A stretch of 5,180 bases of DNA from positions 1 through 5,180 of the forward strand of contig CAJXVF010000236.1 of the NCBI GenBank assembly GCA_913060845.1. Reading direction: 5' to 3'. Shown here one piece after another: positions 1 to 5,180 of the stretch (position 1 is its first letter; each line of letters begins with the position of its first letter). The notes under the pieces are model-generated. The model saw nothing but the letters and a program-made list of their open reading frames with translations. It was not told where the DNA came from and made no database searches. This DNA comes from an uncultured Alphaproteobacteria bacterium. Lineage in GTDB: Bacteria > Pseudomonadota > Alphaproteobacteria > Bin95. Made by a program: the position numbers and the translations under genes.

Positions 1-33
1 TCTCGTGGGCTCGGAGATGTGTATAAGAGACAG
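1..33 (+). other. Nextera (Tn5 tagmentation) adapter, i7/read-2 side; not genomic
   Basis: Positions 15-33 are the exact 19-base Tn5 mosaic end (AGATGTGTATAAGAGACAG). Positions 1-14 (TCTCGTGGGCTCGG) are the Nextera read-2 adapter lacking only its first base. This is library-construction sequence joined to genomic DNA that begins at 34. The apparent GTG start codon at 33-35 straddles the junction, because its G is the last adapter base, so it is not a real start. Confidence 0.98.
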
Positions 34-512
34 TGGCTGATCTTCGCCGGGACAGGGACGCAGCCGAAACTGCTCTGGCTGAGGCAAAGGCGGCCGATCC
101 AGCGGCCGAAGATGGAAAGCTTGCGGAACTACAAAGCGCGCTGGATGAATGTCGCGCGAATGCAGCATCGTTGGCGGGTGAGCGCGATGCTGCGAAGGCG
201 GCGCTTGCGACTGCAGAGGCCAAGCCAGCCGTGGCTGTATCCTCATCACCCGCTGTAGCTGCGTCGCCAATAGCGCTGGTGGATTCCGCTCCAGAATCTG
301 CTGCCTCAGATGATCTGAAGCAGATATCTGGCATTGGTCCGAAGCTAGAAGGCCTTCTGAATGAAGCAGGTATTTCGCGGTTTGAGCAGATCGCTAGTCT
401 AACACTGGATCAAATTGCCGACTTGGACGATATTCTGAATTTCAGAGGCCGTATTGAGCGGGACGACTGGGTCGGTCAGGCCAAACGTTTCGCATCCGGC
501 GAGACGCCCTAA
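34..512 (+). CDS. Ala-rich coiled-coil protein with C-terminal helix-hairpin-helix (H3TH-like) domain, 5'-truncated
   Basis: This is the 3' part of a gene cut by the library end; the first whole genomic codon is GCT at 36-38 and the stop is TAA at 510-512. About 158 residues remain. In order they are: a charged, Ala/Glu/Lys-rich helical stretch of about 65 residues, probably coiled coil, holding two similar segments (RDRDAAETALAEAKAA and GERDAAKAALATAEAK, about 43 residues apart); a low-complexity Ala/Ser/Pro/Val linker of about 27 residues; and a compact C-terminal domain of about 65 residues opening with LKQISGIGPKLEGLLNEAGI. The ISGIGPK core is a classic helix-hairpin-helix hairpin, and the whole domain resembles the family labelled 'predicted 5' DNA nuclease, flap endonuclease-1-like, helix-3-turn-helix'. 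That family name rests on fold similarity; no nuclease catalytic site is visible, so DNA binding or protein contact is the safer reading. Related proteins often carry an N-terminal membrane anchor, which would lie in the missing part. The gene runs in the same direction as the hydrolase downstream, with a 25-nt gap. Confidence 0.85.
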
Positions 513-537
513 CAGCAAGAGAAGTGACACCCGTATT

Positions 538-1335
538 ATGGCAATGACCTACGAAGACATCATCTACAGCGAAGATGGTGCGACAGCGACGATCCAAATC
601 AACCGCCCGAAGGTCTATAATGCTTTCCGCCCGCGCACGGTTGTCGAGTTGATCGATGCGCTGATGGAATCGGGCTGGAATCCGGCCATTGGTTCCATTG
701 TCCTGACAGGCACCGGCAATAAGGCTTTTTGTACGGGCGGGGACCAGTCTGACAAGTCCGGGTCATACGGACATGGCGAAACACGTGGGACCATCGGTAT
801 GCCGATGGAGGAATTGCATACGGCCATTCGTGATGTGCCGAAGCCCGTTGTCGCAAAAGTGCGTGGCTATGCGATTGGCGGCGGTAATGTGCTCGCCACG
901 ATCTGCGACATGACGATTGCTGCGGAATCGGCTGTTTTCGGCCAGGTCGGCCCCAAAATGGGGTCCGTGGATCCTGGATATGGTACGGCCTACCTCTCGC
1001 GCATCGTGGGAGAGAAGAAAGCCCGTGAGATTTGGTACATGTGCAAGCGCTATTCAGCGCGTGAAGCAGAAGCCATGGGCCTTGTAAATGCTGTCGTTGC
1101 AGACGATCAACTTGATGCAGAGGTTGATGCCTGGTGCGCCGAACTGAATCAGCGCAGCCCGACGGCCATCGCTATCGCCAAGCGGTCCTTTAATGCTGAT
1201 ACGGATTCAATCCGCGGCATTGGCGGCCTCGGTTTCCAGGCACTTCGGCTCTACTACAATACAGCGGAGTCAAAAGAAGGTGGCAACGCTTTCCGCGAAA
1301 AGCGCAGCCCGGACTTCCGTAAGTTTTACGAATAG
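538..1335 (+). CDS. badI: 2-ketocyclohexanecarboxyl-CoA hydrolase (BadI-like, crotonase superfamily)
   Basis: The 265-residue protein is a complete crotonase-fold enzyme, close to the roughly 260 residues of Rhodopseudomonas palustris BadI, which it resembles nearly throughout by recall. BadI hydrolytically opens 2-ketocyclohexane-1-carboxyl-CoA to pimeloyl-CoA, the ring-cleavage step of the cyclohexanecarboxylate/benzoate lower pathway, in the cytoplasm. Visible signatures are AFCTGGDQ at residues 63-70 and GYAIGGGNV at 110-118 (the two CoA-thioester oxyanion-hole segments), GQVGPKMGSVDPGYG at 135-149 (the Ser/Asp-containing loop shared with MenB), and GMPMEELHTAIRDVPKP at 87-103, which matches BadI rather than MenB. 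The C-terminus REKRSPDFRKFYE is typical of the MenB/BadI group. Start: ATG 538 gives the family-like N-terminus MAMTYEDIIY, with a weak purine-rich GAGAAG at 519-524, 13 nt upstream; ATG 544 is a possible alternative. A TTG at 454 would overlap the upstream gene and adds unrelated residues. The alternative identity, MenB (naphthoate synthase), is less likely. No other benzoate-pathway gene lies within the window. Confidence 0.9.
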   Translation: MAMTYEDIIYSEDGATATIQINRPKVYNAFRPRTVVELIDALMESGWNPAIGSIVLTGTGNKAFCTGGDQSDKSGSYGHGETRGTIGMPMEELHTAIRDVPKPVVAKVRGYAIGGGNVLATICDMTIAAESAVFGQVGPKMGSVDPGYGTAYLSRIVGEKKAREIWYMCKRYSAREAEAMGLVNAVVADDQLDAEVDAWCAELNQRSPTAIAIAKRSFNADTDSIRGIGGLGFQALRLYYNTAESKEGGNAFREKRSPDFRKFYE

Positions 1336-1354
1336 ACAACCTGCTCCGTCGTGG

Positions 1355-1380
1355 GCGCTTGCTTCTATGAGAGCCAGCGC
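1355..1380. other. Imperfect stem-loop at the badI/livF convergence
   Basis: GCGCT (1355-1359) pairs with AGCGC (1376-1380). After one mismatch, GCT (1361-1363) pairs with AGC (1372-1374), leaving a small loop. It lies 20 nt after the badI stop and covers the livF stop codon (1365-1367). There is no T-run on either side, so it is at best a weak bidirectional stop or 3'-end protecting structure, and chance is possible. Confidence 0.3.
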
Positions 1381-2159
1381 TTGCGGCGGCGGTACTGTTT
1401 GACGTCGCGGTAGGATTTACGTTCGCCGCCTTCGCTCATACCCATATAGAACTCCTGGACATCCGAATTAGAACGGAGCGATTCTGCTTCGCCCTCCATG
1501 GCGATGGATCCATTTTCCATGACATAGCCATAGTCAGCATATTCCAACGCCAGGGATGCATTCTGCTCCACCAAAAGAATGGTGACACCCTGTTCCTGAT
1601 TCAGACGGCGGATAATGCCGAAGATTTCTTCAACGATCATGGGTGCGAGGCCGAGTGACGGCTCATCAAGCAGCACCATTTTCGGGTTAGACATAAGTGC
1701 GCGGCCAATTGCGAGCATCTGTTGCTCACCACCGGAATAATAGCCAGACCGAATGTGGCGACGCTCTTTCAGGCGTGGGAAATAAGTGTAAACCAAGTCT
1801 TTTCGGGCGTTCATTTCCGCAGTCGATGGTTCGATATGACCGCCTGCGATCAGATTCTCGTCACCTGTGAGATTCACAAATACACGCCGGCCTTCGAAGA
1901 CCTGAACCAAACCATTTTTTACGATTTCAAAGCCTGGCATTTGGTCAATTCGTGTGCCGCCAAATTCAATTGTTCCGCGGGTAATTTCACCGCGCTCCGG
2001 GCGAAGCATGCCGGAGATTGCTTTTAGAGTCGTGGTTTTGCCAGCGCCATTAGCACCCAGCACCGTCGTGATTTTGCCTTCCTTCGCATCCAGCGAAACG
2101 CCTTTCAGCACGAGGACGACGTTGTTGTACATCACCTCGATATTGTTGATCTGGAGCAT
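1365..2159 (-). CDS. livF: HAAT-family ABC transporter ATP-binding protein (LivF-type)
   Basis: One of the two cytoplasmic ATPases that power a Liv-type ABC importer; the protein has 264 residues from ATG 2159. Motifs in order: Walker A GANGAGKT (35-42), Q-loop region QVFEGRR (86-92, where most LivF proteins have VPEGR), ABC signature YSGGEQ (141-146, Tyr replacing the usual Leu), Walker B MVLLDEP (161-167), D-loop SLGLAP (168-173), and VEQN (197-200) in place of the H-loop, as is normal for LivF. The usual LivF body ends near EFYMG (236-240). Here a basic tail of about 24 residues follows, ending RKSYRDVKQYRRRKRWLS. A GTG at 2174 would add five residues, but the ATG fits the family start (MLQINNIEV) and has a weak GGAA 7 nt upstream, whereas the GTG has no ribosome-binding site. 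It is the last visible gene of the livHMKF unit, separated from the binding-protein gene by 93 nt containing a strong hairpin, and it converges on badI. The partner ATPase livG is not in the window. Confidence 0.92.
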   Translation of the reverse strand: MLQINNIEVMYNNVVLVLKGVSLDAKEGKITTVLGANGAGKTTTLKAISGMLRPERGEITRGTIEFGGTRIDQMPGFEIVKNGLVQVFEGRRVFVNLTGDENLIAGGHIEPSTAEMNARKDLVYTYFPRLKERRHIRSGYYSGGEQQMLAIGRALMSNPKMVLLDEPSLGLAPMIVEEIFGIIRRLNQEQGVTILLVEQNASLALEYADYGYVMENGSIAMEGEAESLRSNSDVQEFYMGMSEGGERKSYRDVKQYRRRKRWLS

Positions 2160-2194
2160 GTCCTGGTTCCGCACGTTCTGGGGAAGGGATAGGG

Positions 2195-2234
2195 ACGGGC
2201 GGGCTGCAATCCTGAAGGCCTACAGTCCGCCCGT
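2195..2234 (-). promoter_or_regulatory. Intercistronic stem-loop between livK-like gene and livF
   Basis: ACGGGCGG (2195-2202) is a perfect inverted repeat of CCGCCCGT (2227-2234). The stem extends inward past one position (G2203/T2226) by CTG (2204-2206) against CAG (2223-2225), with a 16-nt loop. In the operon transcript it begins 18 nt after the binding-protein stop and ends 35 nt before the livF ATG. It is followed by a C-rich tract, not a T-run, so it is not a canonical terminator. By analogy with other binding-protein operons it may protect the livK 3' end or cause partial termination, giving more binding protein than ATPase. Confidence 0.65.
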
Positions 2235-2252
2235 TAGTCTCGTAAAGCCCGC

Positions 2253-3491
2253 TTATTTCGTGTGGGCTATTTCAGCTTCAAGCAACTCACGCACTTCAGC
2301 GCGATAAGCTCGGAACCATTCTGTGTTAGGCTTGTAGCCGTCTTTGGTTGCCTGGAAGATGCGTACCCAGCCACCGCCTTCATGGTCCTTACGGGTAATT
2401 TGCAGCGGGGGCAGAAGGCCACCGAGCGTATAATCTTTGATCCCGTAGAAACCGTCCCGGACGTCCGTGCCCGTGATGTCAGCGCTACCTTTCGCTTTGA
2501 TGGCGTTTTCGATCGCCGCCAAATGGACAGCCGCCTGGAATACGCCGCGATTATAGTATGCGGTGTACTGCATCGCGTCGGGCTCATCCTTGCCCTGCGC
2601 TTTGTACATGTCGCGGATTTCTTGAAGCACGGCATAATCCGAGCCAACACCTGCGAAGTGCATGGTGTTGTAGCCTTCAGCAGCTTCCCAGCCGCCAGCA
2701 GCGATTATGTCGCCTTCAGACCCCGCCCAAACGAAGCCAACGACCTTATTCAACGGATAGCCAGCGCGCTTGAATTCTTTCAAGGACACGGATGGCGCAC
2801 GACCGAACAGGTGGCTGATCACGAAGTCAGCCCGGAAACGACGGGTGATGTCTAGGATCTGCGGGCCCATTTCAACGCCTGGAGGTGGCACAGCAAACGT
2901 GCGGTAAGTGAAGCCTTCTTTAGGCGCTAGCTTCTCAAGGATAGGAATGCCTTCGCGGCCCGCTGGGTTATCATAGAAGATGTACGCGATCTTCTTGCCC
3001 TTCAAGCTACCGCCAAGCTGATCTTTAGCGAACTGAATCGCAGCTGCTGACTGCGAGTAGTAGCTCGCAGCAATGGGGAACATATACGGATAGCGTTCAC
3101 CATTGCCGGCCAATGCTGTGCCGAAACCGGCAGAAGTGCCAGGAATTTTGTCTTCCGCCATCTTTTTGACGAGTGCGAAGACCATTGGCGTGCCATAGGG
3201 GGACACAAGCACCGCATTCTGGGTTTTGAATTTCTGATAGGCCTCAACCGCAGGCGGGACCTTATATTCGTGGTCAATTTCATTGACGATCACTTTGTTG
3301 CCCATGATGCCGCCCTTGCTGTTCACAAGGTTCACGTAATCATGATAGCCGGGGCAAAGAGCGGTGCCGGTGACGGAGGTTGGGCCGGTTCGGTCGCACA
3401 TAAAGCCGATGACGATGTCTTTCGCACTCGCCGTCGACGCTATGGCGCTTGCAGCAATTGCTGCCGCACCAAGCGTTGTCCATATTCTCAT
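2253..3491 (-). CDS. livK: Periplasmic substrate-binding protein of a HAAT-type ABC transporter (LivK-like, Peripla_BP_6)
   Basis: The 412-residue protein is slightly longer than amino-acid-binding LivJ/LivK (about 370). It opens with a Sec signal peptide: Lys-free MRIW, a hydrophobic Ala-rich core, and a predicted cut after ASTASA (residue 23). The mature protein begins KDIVIGF and continues with the type I periplasmic-binding fold: GFMCDRTGPTSVTG near 29-42, GYHDYVNLVNSKGGIMG helix-strand region, SPYGTPMVFALVKKMAEDKIP, and a second lobe starting KGKKIAYIFYDN. It should capture the substrate outside the inner membrane and deliver it to LivH/LivM. Exactly two cysteines are present (32 and 46), both in the mature N-lobe, so a disulfide is plausible. 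Start: ATG 3491 has a strong GGGAGG 8 nt upstream. The stop is TAA 2253-2255. The ligand cannot be read from sequence; the badI neighbour suggests an aromatic or alicyclic acid rather than leucine, so 'livK' denotes family only. Confidence 0.9.
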   Translation of the reverse strand: MRIWTTLGAAAIAASAIASTASAKDIVIGFMCDRTGPTSVTGTALCPGYHDYVNLVNSKGGIMGNKVIVNEIDHEYKVPPAVEAYQKFKTQNAVLVSPYGTPMVFALVKKMAEDKIPGTSAGFGTALAGNGERYPYMFPIAASYYSQSAAAIQFAKDQLGGSLKGKKIAYIFYDNPAGREGIPILEKLAPKEGFTYRTFAVPPPGVEMGPQILDITRRFRADFVISHLFGRAPSVSLKEFKRAGYPLNKVVGFVWAGSEGDIIAAGGWEAAEGYNTMHFAGVGSDYAVLQEIRDMYKAQGKDEPDAMQYTAYYNRGVFQAAVHLAAIENAIKAKGSADITGTDVRDGFYGIKDYTLGGLLPPLQITRKDHEGGGWVRIFQATKDGYKPNTEWFRAYRAEVRELLEAEIAHTK

Positions 3492-3499
3492 TATTATTT

Positions 3500-3505
3500 C
3501 CTCCC
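3500..3505 (-). promoter_or_regulatory. Strong ribosome-binding site of the livK-like gene
   Basis: GGGAGG on the - strand, 8 nt before ATG 3491. It is the best Shine-Dalgarno match in the window and fixes the start. It is much stronger than the site before livF, in line with the high binding-protein levels these transporters need. Confidence 0.85.
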
Positions 3506-3518
3506 GTTGTTAAGTCCT

Positions 3519-3542
3519 CTACTGGCGATAGTCCGCTAGTAG
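3519..3542 (-). promoter_or_regulatory. Stem-loop spanning the livM stop, upstream of livK
   Basis: CTACT (3519-3523) pairs with AGTAG (3538-3542). After one position (G3524/T3537), GCG (3525-3527) pairs with CGC (3534-3536), closing a 6-nt loop. The structure includes the livM TAG (3536-3538) and ends 13 nt before the livK ribosome-binding site. There is no T-run. It could be an mRNA processing or stability element that sets livK apart from the permease genes. Stem of 8 Watson-Crick pairs with one internal mismatch on the transcript strand. Confidence 0.4.
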
Positions 3543-4603
3543 GAGAACGGCCAGACCCGGAAGTAATTCCGGATGTTGATCCACAAGCGATTGAGGCCTT
3601 CGGGTTCCATGATCAAGAAGATGATGATCAGTGAGCCAAACACGATCAGCCGCATCTGCGATATGATTGAGGCGAGGGCTTCAGGCTCTAGGAAGAGCGA
3701 GCCGATATTCTCCATGAAGAGCCGTATGCCGATGGGCAGCAAGGTGATGAAGAATGCACCCAGCACCGAGCCTAGGATTGAGCCAAGGCCGCCAATAATA
3801 ATCATCGCCAGATAGTCGATCGATACGACCAGCGTGAACTGCTCATAGGAGGCGATGCCAAGATAATAGGTGTACAGAACACCCGTGACGCCTGCATAAA
3901 ATGATGAAATTCCAAAGGCATACAGCTTGTATTTGAATACGCTGATGCCGATGATTTCTGCCGCGATATCCTGATCTCGAATGGCGATAAAAGCGCGCCC
4001 AATACGACTGCGGACCAAATTTTGCGTGCAGACAATGGCGATTGCCGCAATGGTCACCAGGAAGAGATACAGCTCAACCGCCTGGTCCAATTTCCAGCCC
4101 AAGATGGTCGGACGATCAATCTCAATAGACGCCTGAACGCCACCTGAAATGGACGGCGAGTGATTGATAATCCATTCAATAATGAACTGCGCTGCAAGGG
4201 TCGCGATGGCGAGATATATGCCTTTAATCCGCAGGCTTGGAATGCCAACGATCAGCCCGACCGCGGCAGCCATCAACCCGCCCGCAGGCAGGGTCAACAG
4301 AAATGGCATATCAAGTTTGGTGACAAGGTTTGCAGCGGTATAGGCACCGACAGACATAAACGCGGCATGGCCGATGGATAATTGACCCGCATAGCCGACC
4401 AAGATGTTCAACCCAAGTGCACCAACGACAGCGATAGCGACCAGGCTTAGAAGGGTCAGCTGATATTCGCTCATCAACAGCGGTGCAGCGACAAAGAACA
4501 GCAGCACCATAAGTCCAACTGCAAATCGTGAGATTGGCAGAGCGTAGAGCGTCATATCTCGTTTGTAGTCAGTCTTGTATTCCCCTGATTCTCTGAAAAA
4601 CAT
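3536..4603 (-). CDS. livM: HAAT-family ABC transporter permease (LivM-type)
   Basis: Integral inner-membrane permease of 355 residues that forms the translocation pore together with LivH. The N-terminal leader MFFRESGEYKTDYKRD is cytosolic. It is followed by about eight to ten hydrophobic segments (roughly 24-44, 49-68, 79-95, 100-121, 128-147, 176-193, 225-249, 261-292, 316-332). Family signatures are GYAGQLSIGHAAF (70-82), the cytoplasmic coupling loop SRIGRAFIAIRDQDIAAEIIGI (split about 199-220, which contacts the ATPases), GGLGSILGSVLGA (271-283) and MEPEGL (332-337). The leader resembles LivM proteins of aromatic-acid-type transporters, which commonly start with a similar FRE.G..KT motif, so ATG 4603 is preferred over the internal Met at residue 17. 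It starts 4 nt after the livH stop, so translation is probably coupled. The stop is TAG 3536-3538, 44 nt before the binding-protein gene. Confidence 0.93.
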   Translation of the reverse strand: MFFRESGEYKTDYKRDMTLYALPISRFAVGLMVLLFFVAAPLLMSEYQLTLLSLVAIAVVGALGLNILVGYAGQLSIGHAAFMSVGAYTAANLVTKLDMPFLLTLPAGGLMAAAVGLIVGIPSLRIKGIYLAIATLAAQFIIEWIINHSPSISGGVQASIEIDRPTILGWKLDQAVELYLFLVTIAAIAIVCTQNLVRSRIGRAFIAIRDQDIAAEIIGISVFKYKLYAFGISSFYAGVTGVLYTYYLGIASYEQFTLVVSIDYLAMIIIGGLGSILGSVLGAFFITLLPIGIRLFMENIGSLFLEPEALASIISQMRLIVFGSLIIIFLIMEPEGLNRLWINIRNYFRVWPFSY

Positions 4604-4607
4604 CGGC

Positions 4608-5159
4608 CTAGATCCTCTCGATCAATTTGCGGCCGAATAACCCGTACGGTCTTATCATGAGCATTATGATCATCAGGACGTAAGGTGCGAAATCCTTCGT
4701 GCCGCCGCCGACATAGGGGTCGATAAACCCAGAGGCCAGTGCCTCGACCAGTCCAATTATAATGCCGCCGACGATAACGCCGATAATCGAGTCGAGACCG
4801 CCTAGGATCACAACTGGGAATACTTTCAAGCCGACTAGGGCGAGCTGCGTATCAACTCCACTCATGCTGCCCCAAAGGACACCGCCCAGCATCGCGACGA
4901 CGCCAGCCATGACCCAAGCCAGGGCGAAGTATTTCTCAACGTTAATGCCCATGGCGGAGGATACTTGATGGCTGTCCGCGACGGCGCGCATAGCCACGCC
5001 CTGACGGGTCTTCAGGAAGAACCAGCCAAACCCCAGCAGGAAGAGGATGCTGACGCTGGCACCGACAAGCTGTATGGGGGAGAAGAAGAAAGGTCCAAAA
5101 ATGACGGGAGCATCGGGAATTGGCAGCTCTAAGCCGCGTGGCGCAGAGCCGAATACCAT
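4608..5159 (-). CDS. livH: HAAT-family ABC transporter permease (LivH-type), N-terminus missing
   Basis: The C-terminal 183 residues of an inner-membrane permease that pairs with LivM; full-length LivH is about 290-310 residues, so roughly the first 110-120 are lost. Hydrophobic spans lie near 29-49, 78-98, 111-141 and 157-169 (numbered from the first genomic codon, ATG 5159-5157). The coupling loop TRQGVAMRAVADSHQVSSAM (51-70) followed by GI matches the LivH ATPase-contact motif. GLKVFPVVILGGLDSIIG (110-127) and the terminal IRPYGLFG (169-176) are strong family marks. The reading frame remains open into the adapter and yields a false GTG start at 5174 with five adapter-encoded residues (VFKRQ); the Met at 5159 is most likely internal. 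The gene ends TAG 4608-4610, and its last codons carry the ribosome-binding site for livM. Confidence 0.92.
   Translation of the reverse strand: MVFGSAPRGLELPIPDAPVIFGPFFFSPIQLVGASVSILFLLGFGWFFLKTRQGVAMRAVADSHQVSSAMGINVEKYFALAWVMAGVVAMLGGVLWGSMSGVDTQLALVGLKVFPVVILGGLDSIIGVIVGGIIIGLVEALASGFIDPYVGGGTKDFAPYVLMIIMLMIRPYGLFGRKLIERI
4613..4618 (-). promoter_or_regulatory. livM ribosome-binding site embedded in the end of livH
   Basis: AGAGGA on the - strand, 9 nt before ATG 4603, lies inside the final Glu-Arg-Ile codons of livH. Ribosomes finishing livH would end at the livM start, which supports translational coupling and equal amounts of the two permeases, and supports ATG 4603 as the start. Confidence 0.75.
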
Positions 5160-5180
5160 CTGTCTCTTAAACACATCTGA
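5160..5180 (-). other. Nextera (Tn5 tagmentation) adapter, i5/read-1 side; not genomic
   Basis: Positions 5160-5178 match the reverse complement of the Tn5 mosaic end with a single mismatch (A at 5170 where T is expected). The following GA (5179-5180) is what continues the read-1 adapter. Genomic sequence therefore ends at 5159. Confidence 0.95.

Noticed and set aside
454..537. TTG start extending the BadI-like protein by 28 residues
   Set aside because: It overlaps the end of the upstream gene, its added residues have no resemblance to crotonase N-termini, and ATG 538 gives the expected length.
538..1335. Identity as MenB (1,4-dihydroxy-2-naphthoyl-CoA synthase)
   Set aside because: The proteins share the GGDQ, GGGNV-type and FxKF-type C-terminal signatures, but the GMPMEELHTAIRDVPKP and SVDPGYG stretches match BadI, and no menaquinone gene is nearby.
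2160..2174. GTG 2174 as livF start
   Set aside because: It has no ribosome-binding site and adds only MRNQD before the conserved MLQINNIEV start.
2195..2234. Intrinsic (Rho-independent) terminator after livK
   Set aside because: The stem is strong, but no T-run follows on either strand and livF continues in the same direction.
1722..2307. Open frames on the + strand opposite livF and the livK-livF gap
   Set aside because: They are antisense shadows of livF, with no domain or ribosome-binding site. The part over the gap coincides with the hairpin rather than a gene.
2262..2855. 197-residue open frame antisense to the binding-protein gene
   Set aside because: It lies wholly within a well-supported gene on the other strand and shows no recognisable domain; it is a by-product of codon bias.
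5160..5174. GTG 5174 as livH start
   Set aside because: The codon and the next four codons are adapter sequence, and the resulting protein would lack more than a third of LivH.
1..5180. CRISPR arrays, tRNA genes, insertion sequences, phage or defence genes
   Set aside because: No direct-repeat array, cloverleaf, transposase, integrase or defence motif was seen. The Tn5 ends present are from library preparation, not a natural transposon.

Overview
The window is a piece of bacterial genomic DNA (about 34-5159) framed by library adapter. The first 33 bases match the Nextera i7-side adapter, and the last 21 match the reverse complement of the i5-side adapter with one mismatch. Neither end is therefore a natural genomic boundary, and the genes touching both ends are truncated by the library fragment. 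Protein similarity recalled from memory points to a Gram-negative proteobacterium, most likely an alphaproteobacterium: the hydrolase closely resembles Rhodopseudomonas BadI, and the first gene ends in an H3TH/helix-hairpin-helix domain that is common in that class. No rRNA or other marker is present to confirm this.

Layout. On the + strand lies the 3' end of an Ala-rich, coiled-coil protein with a C-terminal helix-hairpin-helix domain (to 512). It is followed 25 nt later by a complete badI-like gene (538-1335) for 2-ketocyclohexanecarboxyl-CoA hydrolase. Facing it on the - strand is a high-affinity branched-chain amino acid transporter (HAAT/Liv-type ABC importer) operon, transcribed in the order livH (partial, 5159-4608), livM (4603-3536), livK-like binding protein (3491-2253) and livF (2159-1365). 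The second ATPase, livG, is not in the window and would be expected upstream of livH. The two transcription units converge, with 29 nt between the badI and livF stop codons. No stretch of 300 bases lacks a gene.

How the parts may work together. BadI opens the alicyclic ring of 2-ketocyclohexane-1-carboxyl-CoA to give pimeloyl-CoA, in the lower benzoate/cyclohexanecarboxylate pathway. HAAT importers are known to serve aromatic and alicyclic acids as well as amino acids, and such transporters occur in R. palustris aromatic-acid clusters. A plausible reading is import of a ring carboxylate by the Liv-type transporter next to a catabolic gene, but the substrate is inferred from context only.

Non-coding structure. 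Stem-loops sit at livM/livK (3519-3542), livK/livF (2195-2234, the strongest) and the badI/livF convergence (1355-1380). None is followed by a T-run, so none is a standard intrinsic terminator. The livK/livF hairpin is a good candidate for setting differential expression of the binding protein over the ATPase. I found no evidence of an undescribed defence, mobile or RNA-based system; the window is mostly ordinary catabolic and transport DNA.
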